Positions 15,047 through 22,846 of a stretch of 35,406 nucleotides of DNA are shown here, piece by piece. The position numbers were made by a program, and so were the translations under genes. The DNA is taken from the NCBI GenBank assembly GCA_016209495.1, contig JACQVX010000194.1, forward strand, positions 1-35,406, given 5' to 3'. Under the pieces are notes generated by a model that worked only from the letters and a program-made list of their open reading frames with translations, was not told the DNA's origin and did not search any database. Origin of the DNA: Planctomycetota bacterium. GTDB taxonomy: Bacteria > Planctomycetota > JACQVX01. Every line of letters begins with the position of its first letter. The first letter of the stretch is position 1.

Positions 15047-17607
15047 GTCGTCGCGTGCTCGAGGTCCTTCACGACCAGGAGCTCGTTCCCGCGGTCGTCG
15101 ATGACCTTGACGGCGATCCGGCCGTGCCCCCCCCCCTCGAAGGGGGCGCTCGTGGTCCCGGCGAGGTGGTCCCAGACGGAGTCGCCGTAGGACCCCTTCA
15201 GGGCCCGCTGGAGGCCGTCCCAGGCCGCCGTCTTCGGGAAGAAGGCCTGGGAGACGTGGAACGAGAGCCCGTTGTAGTCCGTGTCCAGGAACCAGGCGGG
15301 GACGTCGTCCCCCTTGCGGTGCTCCGTCTCCATCTCCACGGGATCGAAGACGTCGAGGCCGAGAAGCTCGACGGTGTAGCGGAGGGGCGCCCCCCTCTTC
15401 TCGGCCTTGGCCCTTCGGACGGCAATCTCGGGGAGGCCGCAGACCGAGAAGATCTGACTCGAACGCATCGTCTTCAGGAGGTCGCCCATCACCAGGTCGG
15501 GGGTCGCCTGGCAGTAGGTCGCGGGGACCCCGACCGTCGCCTCGGACTGGTCGATGAGCGCGCGGGCGTTGGGCTGGATCGCGAACCCGATCACGTAGAG
15601 ATGGGTGTAGCCCTTGGCGTGGGCCTCCCGGGCCGCCCCGTAGACGAGGCGCTCCGACACCGCGCCGTTCTCCGGGCCGAAGACGAAGGCGACCGCCTTC
15701 TCGGCCCCGTTGGCGACCACCGCCTCCGCCGAGAGGGAGAGCGTCTTCGCGGGCGGCCGGACGTTCTTGAAGGTCACCGTCCGGTTCCCCTCCAGCCGGA
15801 GGATCGGGGAGCGACGCAGCACCTCCAGCATCCGGTCCGCGGACGTGCGCGCGTCCTCCGGGGCCTCGCCCCCGTCCGTCTCCTCCCAGTCCACCGGCTG
15901 AGGGATCGTCGCCTCCACGCAGAAGGGGCCCGTGACCCGGGTCACCTTTGCTGCCTCCTCCGGGCGGTCCACCAGGACCTCCTCGGCCGGGGGCTCGTCG
16001 TTGGCGATGCCCTTCAGGGTCACGTGGGGGACGATCCCTCCGACCTCCTCGCCCTTCTTGTTCTGCTTGCGGACGTAGACGAACCCGCCCACGGGGCCCC
16101 TCGCCTCGTCCTTGAGCTGGTAGTAAGGGAAGGTCGCCGTGAGGAGCCGCTGGCGCGCGAGGGCCAGGGGGACCCTTGATGTGTCGATCGTGATCCACCG
16201 CCGGCCCCACTCTTCCGCTACGTAGGCGGTGGTCCCCGACCCGCAGGTCGGGTCGAGGACCAGGTCGCCGGGGTCGGTGGTCATGAGGAGGCAGCGGGCG
16301 ACGACGGAGGTGCTGGTCTGGACGACGTAGGTTTTCCCCGTCGCCCCCGCGAGATCGGCCCAAAGGTTTGTGATGGGCCATGCAGCGAAGTCATCGATGT
16401 AGGTCACGTAGGCGATGGTCTTGTCGCGCGCCTGGATTCGACGAGCAGCGACTAGACGCTTGAGGCCATCGATGCTGGTCGCCCAGTGGGAGTTTTGACC
16501 GGGGTGGTAGACCTTGCCTTCAAACTCGAAAGGGACGGTGGTCGTTTCTCTGAACTCAACATTGATGAGGCTGGTTAGTTGGTAGGGCCGGGAACCGGCC
16601 GGGAGCGTGCTGGGGTCGTCTCTCTCCTTCGCCGTCATGGATCGGCGTGTGCCGTCGGCAAGTTCGATCTGGTCGTACCGAGCGCCCGTTCCTGCACCAA
16701 CCCCAACTTCCTTCAAGTTGTAGATCTGCCGGTATGCTGATTTCACGCTCTTCAGGTCTTTGGAATACCAAAGCAAGTAGTCGCACACGCTTGGTAACAG
16801 GTCGCTACTTTGCCCCCCAGTCTTCTTCAGCGCGATGGTCAGGCATCTGTTCCCCCCCCCGAACACCTCGTCCATGACCTCCCGGACGTGGTGCAGGTTC
16901 TCGTCCGAGATCTGGACGAAAATGCTCCCCGTCGGGGCGAGGAGCTCGCGCGCGAGGAGGAGCCGGTCCCGCATGTAAGTGAGGTAGGAGTGGATCCCCA
17001 GTTCCCAGGTGTCGCGGTAGGCCTGGACGGTCTCGGGCTCGCGGGACATGTCCCCGTCGTCTCCATGCTTCACGTCGCGCTTCCGGACGAAGGGCTGGAA
17101 GTTGGACCCGAACTTCACGCCGTAGGGCGGGTCCATGTAGATCATCTGGACCTGCCCGCCCAGCCCCTCGTAGTGCAGCAGCGAGTTCAAGACGACCAGG
17201 GAGTCGCCCAGGACCATCCGGTTCACCCATCGATCCCGGTGCTCGTAGGCCCGGAGGATCTGGTCGGTCACGGAGTGCTGGGGGTCGGCAAAGAGGTCGA
17301 AGAGGGTCTGCTGCCCATCCCGCTTGTGGCCGGTCAGGGTCTCGACGATGGCCTTCGTCGAGAGGCGTTCATGGACGAAGAGGGGGAGGGTGGGGACCTC
17401 GAAGGAGACCCGCTCCGCCTTCCCGGCCCAGGCCAGGGCGGGGGAAAGGGACGAGTCGTAGCGGTAGGTGACCGGGGGCTTGCGCTTCTTGAACTGGGCC
17501 TCGGTCCCCACGTCCGGCCGGAGGGGCGAGTCCGCCTCCGGGTGCCGATAGGCCGCGGCCTCGGGAGGCGGCTGGGTCCTCGTGGTGCGTCGCGGTGCTC
17601 GTGCCAA
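15043..17607 (-). CDS. Site-specific DNA methyltransferase, type III Mod-like (beta-class adenine N6)
   Basis: This 854-residue enzyme probably transfers methyl from SAM to adenine. Catalytic motif IV MDPPYGVKF (about 158) precedes SAM-binding motif I DPTCGSGTTAYV (about 451), the beta-class order of type III Mod proteins. The stretch between them (about 250-430) holds the target-recognition region. It is visibly less GC-rich, about 57% by hand count over 16441-16800, against 73% in a sample line downstream. A long C-terminal region of unknown role includes TFKNVRPP and AVAFVFGPE. TTG 17607 is preferred over the ORF-track start: GAGAGGGAG lies just upstream and the product then starts LARAPRRTTRTQPPPEAAAY, in the style of the family. 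Runs of nine and ten G lie in the coding strand. It heads the operon. Confidence 0.88.
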   Translation of the reverse strand: MARAPRRTTRTQPPPEAAAYRHPEADSPLRPDVGTEAQFKKRKPPVTYRYDSSLSPALAWAGKAERVSFEVPTLPLFVHERLSTKAIVETLTGHKRDGQQTLFDLFADPQHSVTDQILRAYEHRDRWVNRMVLGDSLVVLNSLLHYEGLGGQVQMIYMDPPYGVKFGSNFQPFVRKRDVKHGDDGDMSREPETVQAYRDTWELGIHSYLTYMRDRLLLARELLAPTGSIFVQISDENLHHVREVMDEVFGGGNRCLTIALKKTGGQSSDLLPSVCDYLLWYSKDLKSVKSAYRQIYNLKEVGVGAGTGARYDQIELADGTRRSMTAKERDDPSTLPAGSRPYQLTSLINVEFRETTTVPFEFEGKVYHPGQNSHWATSIDGLKRLVAARRIQARDKTIAYVTYIDDFAAWPITNLWADLAGATGKTYVVQTSTSVVARCLLMTTDPGDLVLDPTCGSGTTAYVAEEWGRRWITIDTSRVPLALARQRLLTATFPYYQLKDEARGPVGGFVYVRKQNKKGEEVGGIVPHVTLKGIANDEPPAEEVLVDRPEEAAKVTRVTGPFCVEATIPQPVDWEETDGGEAPEDARTSADRMLEVLRRSPILRLEGNRTVTFKNVRPPAKTLSLSAEAVVANGAEKAVAFVFGPENGAVSERLVYGAAREAHAKGYTHLYVIGFAIQPNARALIDQSEATVGVPATYCQATPDLVMGDLLKTMRSSQIFSVCGLPEIAVRRAKAEKRGAPLRYTVELLGLDVFDPVEMETEHRKGDDVPAWFLDTDYNGLSFHVSQAFFPKTAAWDGLQRALKGSYGDSVWDHLAGTTSAPFEGGGHGRIAVKVIDDRGNELLVVKDLEHATT
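15127..15136 (-). repeat. G10 homopolymer in mod (C10 on the plus strand)
   Basis: Ten consecutive C on the plus strand encode FEGGGHGR near residue 825 of the methyltransferase. It is the longest mononucleotide run I noticed in the window. Slippage here would change the last ~30 residues of Mod and break the GTGA coupling to the ATPase gene. Confidence 0.8.
16441..16800 (-). other. Low-GC segment inside mod coinciding with the target-recognition region
   Basis: Hand counting gives about 205 G+C in 360 bases (57%), with 28 of 60 in 16741-16800. The sample line 17041-17100 has 65% and 15961-16020 has 73%. The segment lies between catalytic motifs IV and I, where DNA specificity is encoded, so domain replacement by recombination is a likely reason. 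Confidence 0.6.
16852..16860 (-). repeat. G9 homopolymer in mod (C9 on the plus strand)
   Basis: Nine consecutive C on the plus strand encode VFGGGNR at about residue 250, just before the target-recognition region. A change of one base would truncate Mod before motif I. Confidence 0.8.
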
Positions 17608-17791
17608 GGGACTCCCTCTCGCCTCTACGCGCGGAAGGAAGATAGCGTCGGCCCTCGCCGGTGTCGAGGGGAACCGGCGAGCCCCCGAGCGACGAGCGGA
17701 CGAGCCGGGGGCCCTGGGCCATGGCGTCCCTGGGATCCGCACCGTCACAGGAAATGGAGAGGAGCCGTATCTCCTAGCGGCGGCCCAGGAC
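17608..17791. other. Intergenic region upstream of the restriction operon
   Basis: This 184-bp gap separates the GGDEF-EAL gene end from the mod start, both on the minus strand, so it should hold the mod promoter. A short inverted repeat, AGGAG-N6-CTCCT near 17761-17776, is visible but has no T-tract. I see no clear -10/-35 pair. Confidence 0.4.
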
Positions 17792-19507
17792 CTACCACCG
17801 CGGGTCCGACTCCAGGAGGGCGGCCGCCGCCGCGGCCCCCAGGGGGCGCGAGAAGAAGTAGCCCTGGCCCATCTCGCAGCCCAGGCCGCGCAGGGTGGCG
17901 AGCTGCGGCGCGGTCTCGATGCCCTCGGCGACCACGGTCATGCGCAGGTGGCGGGCCAGGAGGATGATCGTCTGGACGATCCCGGTGGCGGAATCGTCAC
18001 TGCCCAGGCGGCTCACGAAGGCCCGGTCGATCTTCAGGGTGTCCACCGGGAACTCGTGCAGGGCGCTCAGGGAGGAGTAGCCCGTGCCGAAGTCGTCCAT
18101 GCAGAGGTGGATCCCCATGGCCTTGAGGCGGGCGATCATGGCCGCGGCGGACTCGCGGTTCTCCATGACCACGCTCTCGGTGATCTCCAGCCGCAGGTGC
18201 ACCCGATCGAAGCCCGTGCGCTCCACCGTGGCCTTGACCATGGAGGGGACGTCGGAGCGGGAGAACTGCCGGGCCGAGAGGTTCACCCCCATCTTGAGGT
18301 CCCGGGCCGAGGCGATGCGCTCCTGCCAGGCCCTCGCCTGCCGGCAGGCCTCCTCCAGCACCCACTGTCCGATGGGGACGATGAGGCCGGTGTCCTCGGC
18401 CAGGGGGATGAACTCGTTGGGCGGGACCAACCCCCGCTGGGGGTGCTGCCAGCGCACCAGGGCCTCGAAGCCGCCGATGCGCCCCGTCTCCAGGAGGACG
18501 ATGGGCTGGTAGTGCAGGATGAGTTCGCCCGCGTCCACCGCCCGCCTCAGGTCCCCCTCCGCCTCGAGCTGGGAGAGGGCGCGGGAGTGCATCTGGGCGT
18601 CGAACATCTCGTAGCGTGCCCTGCCCATGGCCTTGGCCCTGGAGAGGGCCGTCTCCGCGTCCCGCAGGACCTCCTCCGGGTCCCTATACCCGCTGGCGCT
18701 CTGGGCGATGCCCATGCTCGCCGTCGTGTAGAAGGGGTGGCCGTCCAGGACGAAGGGCGCCTTGAGGGACTCCTCGATCCGCCGGGCCACCCGGTAGGCG
18801 TCGCGGGTGTCGCGGATGCCGTCCAGGAGGACGGCGAACTCGTCGCCCCCCAGGCGGGCCACGCTGTCCTCGCCGCGCAGGCAGCCGGCCAGGCGCCCGG
18901 CCAGGTCCACCAGGAGCCGGTCGCCGGCCTTGGGGCCCAGGCTCTCGTTGACGACCTTGAAGCGGTCCAGGTCCAGGACGAGGAGGGCGAAGCGGTAGCC
19001 CTCGCGCCGCTCGACGCGGCGCAGGAGGCGGCGCAGGTGGCCTACCAGGGCGGCGCGGTTGGGCAGGCGCGTCAGCTCATCGAAGTGGACGCGCTTCTCC
19101 AGGGCCTGGGCGAGGCGGTGCTCCCGGAGGCTGGCCTCCACCACAAGCTGCAGCTCGCGCGGCTCCGGCGGCATGCGGACCCAGGCCAGGGGGTCGTGGC
19201 CCAGGGGGCCGCCCACCGGGGGCGGCGCGCCGGCCGGGAGGACGGCGACGGCGGGCACCGAGCAGCCGTCCCGGACCTCGCGGCAGCCCCGGAGGGGGTC
19301 GGCCTGGGCGTCGGCGGTCGGGTCCATGAGCACCAGGTCCGGGGACAGGTTCTGGATGCCCTCCAGGTCGGCGGCGGTCGCCGCCGACCCCCGGAGCGCA
19401 CGGTACCCCAGCGCCTCGAGTGCGCTGGAGAAGGCCCGCCCCGCCTCCGGGTCCTGCAGGGCGACGAGGACGCTGGTCCCGGTCCCGCCCCGCTCCGTGT
19501 CGTCCAT
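17792..19507 (-). CDS. GGDEF-EAL protein with degenerate receiver-like N-terminus
   Basis: This 571-residue protein should make and/or break cyclic di-GMP. The GGDEF domain has LDLDRFK and RLGGDEF (GGDEF at about 220-224), with the product-inhibition site RGED exactly five residues upstream. The EAL domain shows FEALVRW, NLSARQF, EITES, MDDFGTGYSSL, KIDRAF, AEGIET and QGYFFSRP, so all known metal and catalytic positions seem present and both activities are possible. Residues 10-125 look like a response-regulator receiver, with the phosphoacceptor-like LVLMDP, but the acidic pocket is weak and the usual lysine near the end is replaced by MPPEP. ATG 19507 is chosen; a GTG at 19546 would add 13 residues. 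It follows the cNMP-binding gene on the same strand. Confidence 0.9.
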   Translation of the reverse strand: MDDTERGGTGTSVLVALQDPEAGRAFSSALEALGYRALRGSAATAADLEGIQNLSPDLVLMDPTADAQADPLRGCREVRDGCSVPAVAVLPAGAPPPVGGPLGHDPLAWVRMPPEPRELQLVVEASLREHRLAQALEKRVHFDELTRLPNRAALVGHLRRLLRRVERREGYRFALLVLDLDRFKVVNESLGPKAGDRLLVDLAGRLAGCLRGEDSVARLGGDEFAVLLDGIRDTRDAYRVARRIEESLKAPFVLDGHPFYTTASMGIAQSASGYRDPEEVLRDAETALSRAKAMGRARYEMFDAQMHSRALSQLEAEGDLRRAVDAGELILHYQPIVLLETGRIGGFEALVRWQHPQRGLVPPNEFIPLAEDTGLIVPIGQWVLEEACRQARAWQERIASARDLKMGVNLSARQFSRSDVPSMVKATVERTGFDRVHLRLEITESVVMENRESAAAMIARLKAMGIHLCMDDFGTGYSSLSALHEFPVDTLKIDRAFVSRLGSDDSATGIVQTIILLARHLRMTVVAEGIETAPQLATLRGLGCEMGQGYFFSRPLGAAAAAALLESDPRW

Positions 19508-19556
19508 GGGTGATTGGCCCACTCGCCGCCCCGCCCCCGAGGTCACAGTCTACCGC

Positions 19557-21086
19557 CTAGCCCGCCCCCGCCGGGGCCCCTGTCGCGGGCGCCTTCTCCT
19601 TCTTCCGGTCCTCGATGATCCTGGCCAGGGTGAGGAATTCGCGACCCTCCCACGCCTGCTGGGCCCGGTTCAGGTACGGTGTGAGGAAGGGCTGCTCGTT
19701 GGCGGGGACGCCGCCGGACTGCATCTTCCGGAAGGACCCGAAGAGTTTCGACCCGGAGGTCTCGTCCCCGAAGGCCAGTTGCAGGACCATGAGCTGGAAC
19801 ATCACCTTGTAGAGGTTCGGGCCCTGCACCTGGGGATAGACCTTGTCCAGCAGCTCGCGTCCCTTCTTGAGGAATGCCTCCTCCCGGGAGAGGGCGTCCA
19901 GCTCCGCGCAGAGCTGGGCCGCCTTGAGGTAGTAGTTGGCGGCGCGCACCAGGACGAGGGGCTGGGTCTCCGGGTGCTGGGAGTGGATCGTCTCGGCGCA
20001 GGAGGCCGCCAGGAGGTGGGCGTGGACCGCGTCCTCCGGGGTGCGGCCCTCGCCGACCAGGAGCGAGGGGCCGGCCTCCTTGACCATCTCGGCGCGCCGG
20101 GGCCGGTGGTCCTCCAGGGCCTTGCGCGCCTTCTGTGAGAACTCCGCGGGCCGGGTGGTCGTCTTCTTCTTGGTGTCCCTGAAGTGATTGAAGTCGTTGG
20201 AGGCGAAGTGGCAGGTGGGGCAGACGTGCACCTCCATGAGGAGGTAGTTGCAGTGACGGCGTCCCGGGGCGGGGCCCTTGTAGACGGGGACGTCGAAGGG
20301 GTTGGTGTCGATGACCTGGGTATTGGCCTTCAGGAGGTAGCCGAGGAAGGAGGGGCCGTCGTCGTGGAGGTGGCAGCGCAGCTCCTTCTCCAGGAGCGAG
20401 GGCCTCGAGTCGCCTGCCGCGTCCTCCCCGTCGGCCTCCCCCCCCGGGGCCTGCGCCAGGGCGGGCCCGGCCGCCGCGGGGGCGGCCGCCTCCGGACCCG
20501 TCGGGTCCGCCGGCGGCGCCCCACCCCGCAGCACCGCCGAGGGGGGCACCTCCATGTGGGGCTCCGCCGCCTCCGCCTTGCGGGCGGCGGCCTGGCGGAC
20601 GATCTCCTTGAGCTGGTCCAGGAGCGGCGCGGCCGAGGGGTCCTGCCTGGCCTGACGCTCCACATGGCTCAGGAGGTCGTGGATGAGCCGGTACTCGCGC
20701 TGGGTCCTCTCCTTGGCGTCGTGCAGGGCAGCGGAGGTGTCGCGGAGGCGTTCGGCGAGGATCCGGGCGAGCTTGAAGCCCTGCCTGGGCGAGTGGCTCA
20801 GGAACTGCTCCACCCGATTCTGGCCCACGACGATGAAGGTCGAGGCCGCCGTCGTCTTCACGGTGGCGGTCCGGGACAGGCCCAGGAGGGTGGACATCTC
20901 CCCCAGGTAGGTCCCGGGTTCGCCCACGGTGGCGACGGTGACGCGGTCGATGATGATCTCCACCTTGCCGGCGAGGAGGATGTACATCTCCTTCGACTCG
21001 TCGCCCTGGAAGAACAGGACATGCCCCGCCTCGAAGTTCCGCTCGAGGGACTTGAGCTTGTCCTTCTTGTCCGTCGCCTCACCCAT
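19557..21086 (-). CDS. Cyclic-nucleotide-binding-domain protein with DUF2225 C-terminus
   Basis: At 509 residues it begins with a CRP-type nucleotide-binding beta-barrel: GHVLFFQGDESKEMYILLAG, then GEPGTYLGEMSTLLGLSRTA. It has no recognisable helix-turn-helix, so it is not an ordinary CRP regulator. An Ala/Pro-rich linker (about 170-235) leads to a DUF2225 region with NPFDVPVY and MEVHVCPTCHFASNDFNHF, including a Cys-x-x-Cys pair; the first cysteine pair usual for DUF2225 is not obvious. The helical remainder may be TPR-like. ATG 21086 is preceded by GGAGGAGAG and overlaps the upstream stop by 8 nt; the longer ORF-track start runs through the neighbour. The ligand and role are unknown. Confidence 0.83.
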   Translation of the reverse strand: MGEATDKKDKLKSLERNFEAGHVLFFQGDESKEMYILLAGKVEIIIDRVTVATVGEPGTYLGEMSTLLGLSRTATVKTTAASTFIVVGQNRVEQFLSHSPRQGFKLARILAERLRDTSAALHDAKERTQREYRLIHDLLSHVERQARQDPSAAPLLDQLKEIVRQAAARKAEAAEPHMEVPPSAVLRGGAPPADPTGPEAAAPAAAGPALAQAPGGEADGEDAAGDSRPSLLEKELRCHLHDDGPSFLGYLLKANTQVIDTNPFDVPVYKGPAPGRRHCNYLLMEVHVCPTCHFASNDFNHFRDTKKKTTTRPAEFSQKARKALEDHRPRRAEMVKEAGPSLLVGEGRTPEDAVHAHLLAASCAETIHSQHPETQPLVLVRAANYYLKAAQLCAELDALSREEAFLKKGRELLDKVYPQVQGPNLYKVMFQLMVLQLAFGDETSGSKLFGSFRKMQSGGVPANEQPFLTPYLNRAQQAWEGREFLTLARIIEDRKKEKAPATGAPAGAG

Positions 21087-22746
21087 CCGTCTCTCCTCCG
21101 GCCGCCGCCAGGGCGTCCTCCGCGTAGAGCTGCCACAGCGTCCCCCCGGCCAGGGTCGCGCACTCCCCGAAGGCGTGCCGGGCCGCCTCGCCCTCGCCGG
21201 CCGCGCGCCGCATGACCGCCCAGGCGTAGAGAGCCCGGCCGTCCACCGGCTGGAGTGCAAGGGCCCTCTCCAGGGCCCCCGAGGCGGCCGCCGGGTCTCC
21301 CTCGATCCAGGAGAGATAGGCCAGTCTGCGCAACGCCTCCGCGGCCACGGTCCCCCGGCCCGTCCGTGCCGCCGCGCGGGCCTGTTCCGCCGCGCGGCCT
21401 CGCTCCAGCGACCCCAGGGCCTCCAGGCCCGAGGGGACCGGCACCTCGGCCGGGTCCGGACCCACGTGCCTCCGGAACACGTCGTAGGCCTCCCGGGACA
21501 GGGCCTCGCGCTCGCCCCGGGCCACCCGGGCCAGCCAGCCATGGTAGAGGTCCGCAAAGGGCGTGGCTAGATCTCCTTCCGGGACCAGCCCCCGGAGGGC
21601 GTCCCGGAGGATGCCGTGGTCCTGCATGAGGTCCACGAGGAGCCGTGCCCGCGCCAGACTGCGGAGCACGCCCTCCTCCGGCGGCCGGACGGGCGTGCGG
21701 GGCAGGACCAGGGTGTCTCGCTCCCAGTCGTAGAAGCCCTCGCCGCGGTACGGGGCGATGAGGACCCGTCCGAGGCGCGGGGGCCGGCGGTCGTGGTCCT
21801 CCGCCAGCGAGCGCGCCTCGCCCACGTGGGCGCGCTCCGTCCGGGGTCCATCGTCCAGGAGGGCCGCGCAGGGCGTGGAGGCGACCTCCACCACCCCCAG
21901 GGCCAGGAGGCGGCGCATCTCGTCCAGGTCCGCCTCCAGCGCCTCGCGCCGCTCCTGGACGGTGCGGGTGCGCACCTGGTGGGTGATCTCCAGGTCCTCC
22001 CGCGCGCGGCGGTAGCGACGATCCGCGAGGACCCGCGAGAGGGCGGCCGAGCGTACCCGCGGCGCGAGGCGTTCCAGCCCCCCGGCCAGGGATCGGGTCC
22101 GTTCGTCCTCGGAGCGGGCCTGCAGGCTGGCGAGGATCCGGTCTCGGAAGGCCTCCAGCTTCCTGAAGGTCTCCACGGCGCGACGGTCCGAGGAGGAGAG
22201 CTCCGCGGCCATGGCGTCGAGGCGCTCGTCCAGGCGTCCCGCCACGACGGAGGCCGCCACCTCCTCGCGCAGGCCGGGGAGCCGGCGGATGGCGGGTTCC
22301 AGGGCCGCCAGGATCCGGCGGCGGAGGCGGCCCAGGCGTTCGTGGCCTCGCTCCGCCTCGCCGGCCGCACCCTCCGTGAGGGCGATATGCTCCCGCCGCC
22401 CGGCCAGCTCGCGCGCGAGGCCGTGCTCGGCCAGCCGGGCGGTGAACCACTCGGTGGGGTAGAGGGCGTCCCCGGAGGGCTCGGAGTAGATCTCGGCCAG
22501 GAGCCGGGCGCGGAGGAGGGAGGTCCCGCGTGCCACCAGGCGCGGGTCCAGGAGGCCCGCGTCCACCAGGAGGCGTTCCTCCGGCGCGAAGGTGGGATCG
22601 GCGTCGGGGGCGGCCAGTCGCCGGAGCAGGCGGACCCGGGTCCGATCCCAGTAGACCTCGTCGAGCTGCCGCAGGAGGGGCGCCGCGTCCGGGCCGCGCG
22701 CCGCGAGATACGACCGGACGAGGCTGTCCAGGTCGGCTTCGTCCAT
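21079..22746 (-). CDS. Protein of unknown function with C-terminal TPR-like repeats
   Basis: I do not recognise this 555-residue protein. It is rich in Arg, Ala, Leu and Glu and looks mostly helical. The middle (about 110-300) has long charged helices suggestive of coiled coil, such as RRILAALEPAIRRLPGLREE and QERREALEADLDEMRRLLAL. The last ~90 residues resemble TPR units (ALRRLAYLSWIEGDPAAASG, ALERALALQPVDGRALYAWA). No signal peptide or membrane segment is visible. ATG 22746 is preferred over the longer ORF-track start, which would enter the promoter space of the divergent glucokinase gene. Its last codons overlap the start of the cNMP-binding/DUF2225 gene by 8 nt, implying a shared operon and perhaps a shared pathway. 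Confidence 0.7.
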   Translation of the reverse strand: MDEADLDSLVRSYLAARGPDAAPLLRQLDEVYWDRTRVRLLRRLAAPDADPTFAPEERLLVDAGLLDPRLVARGTSLLRARLLAEIYSEPSGDALYPTEWFTARLAEHGLARELAGRREHIALTEGAAGEAERGHERLGRLRRRILAALEPAIRRLPGLREEVAASVVAGRLDERLDAMAAELSSSDRRAVETFRKLEAFRDRILASLQARSEDERTRSLAGGLERLAPRVRSAALSRVLADRRYRRAREDLEITHQVRTRTVQERREALEADLDEMRRLLALGVVEVASTPCAALLDDGPRTERAHVGEARSLAEDHDRRPPRLGRVLIAPYRGEGFYDWERDTLVLPRTPVRPPEEGVLRSLARARLLVDLMQDHGILRDALRGLVPEGDLATPFADLYHGWLARVARGEREALSREAYDVFRRHVGPDPAEVPVPSGLEALGSLERGRAAEQARAAARTGRGTVAAEALRRLAYLSWIEGDPAAASGALERALALQPVDGRALYAWAVMRRAAGEGEAARHAFGECATLAGGTLWQLYAEDALAAAGGETDG

Positions 22747-22846
22747 CGCGCCCGGAAGGGTAGCACGCCCCGAGCGCGAGGGACAAGCGGGCTCGCCGGG
22801 GCGCTCCGGTGTTGATGTCCCGCGGCCGCCGCCGTCTACTGGCGGG

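Noticed and set aside
13391-16381. ORF-track fusion of the ATPase with 445 upstream residues
   Set aside because: The N-terminal part is a shadow of mod. The GTGA overlap at 15043-15046 marks the true ATPase start with a normal Walker-A-proximal N-terminus.
17755-17780. Inverted repeat AGGAG-N6-CTCCT as a terminator after or before the restriction operon
   Set aside because: Only five base pairs and no T-tract; such matches are common in GC-rich DNA.
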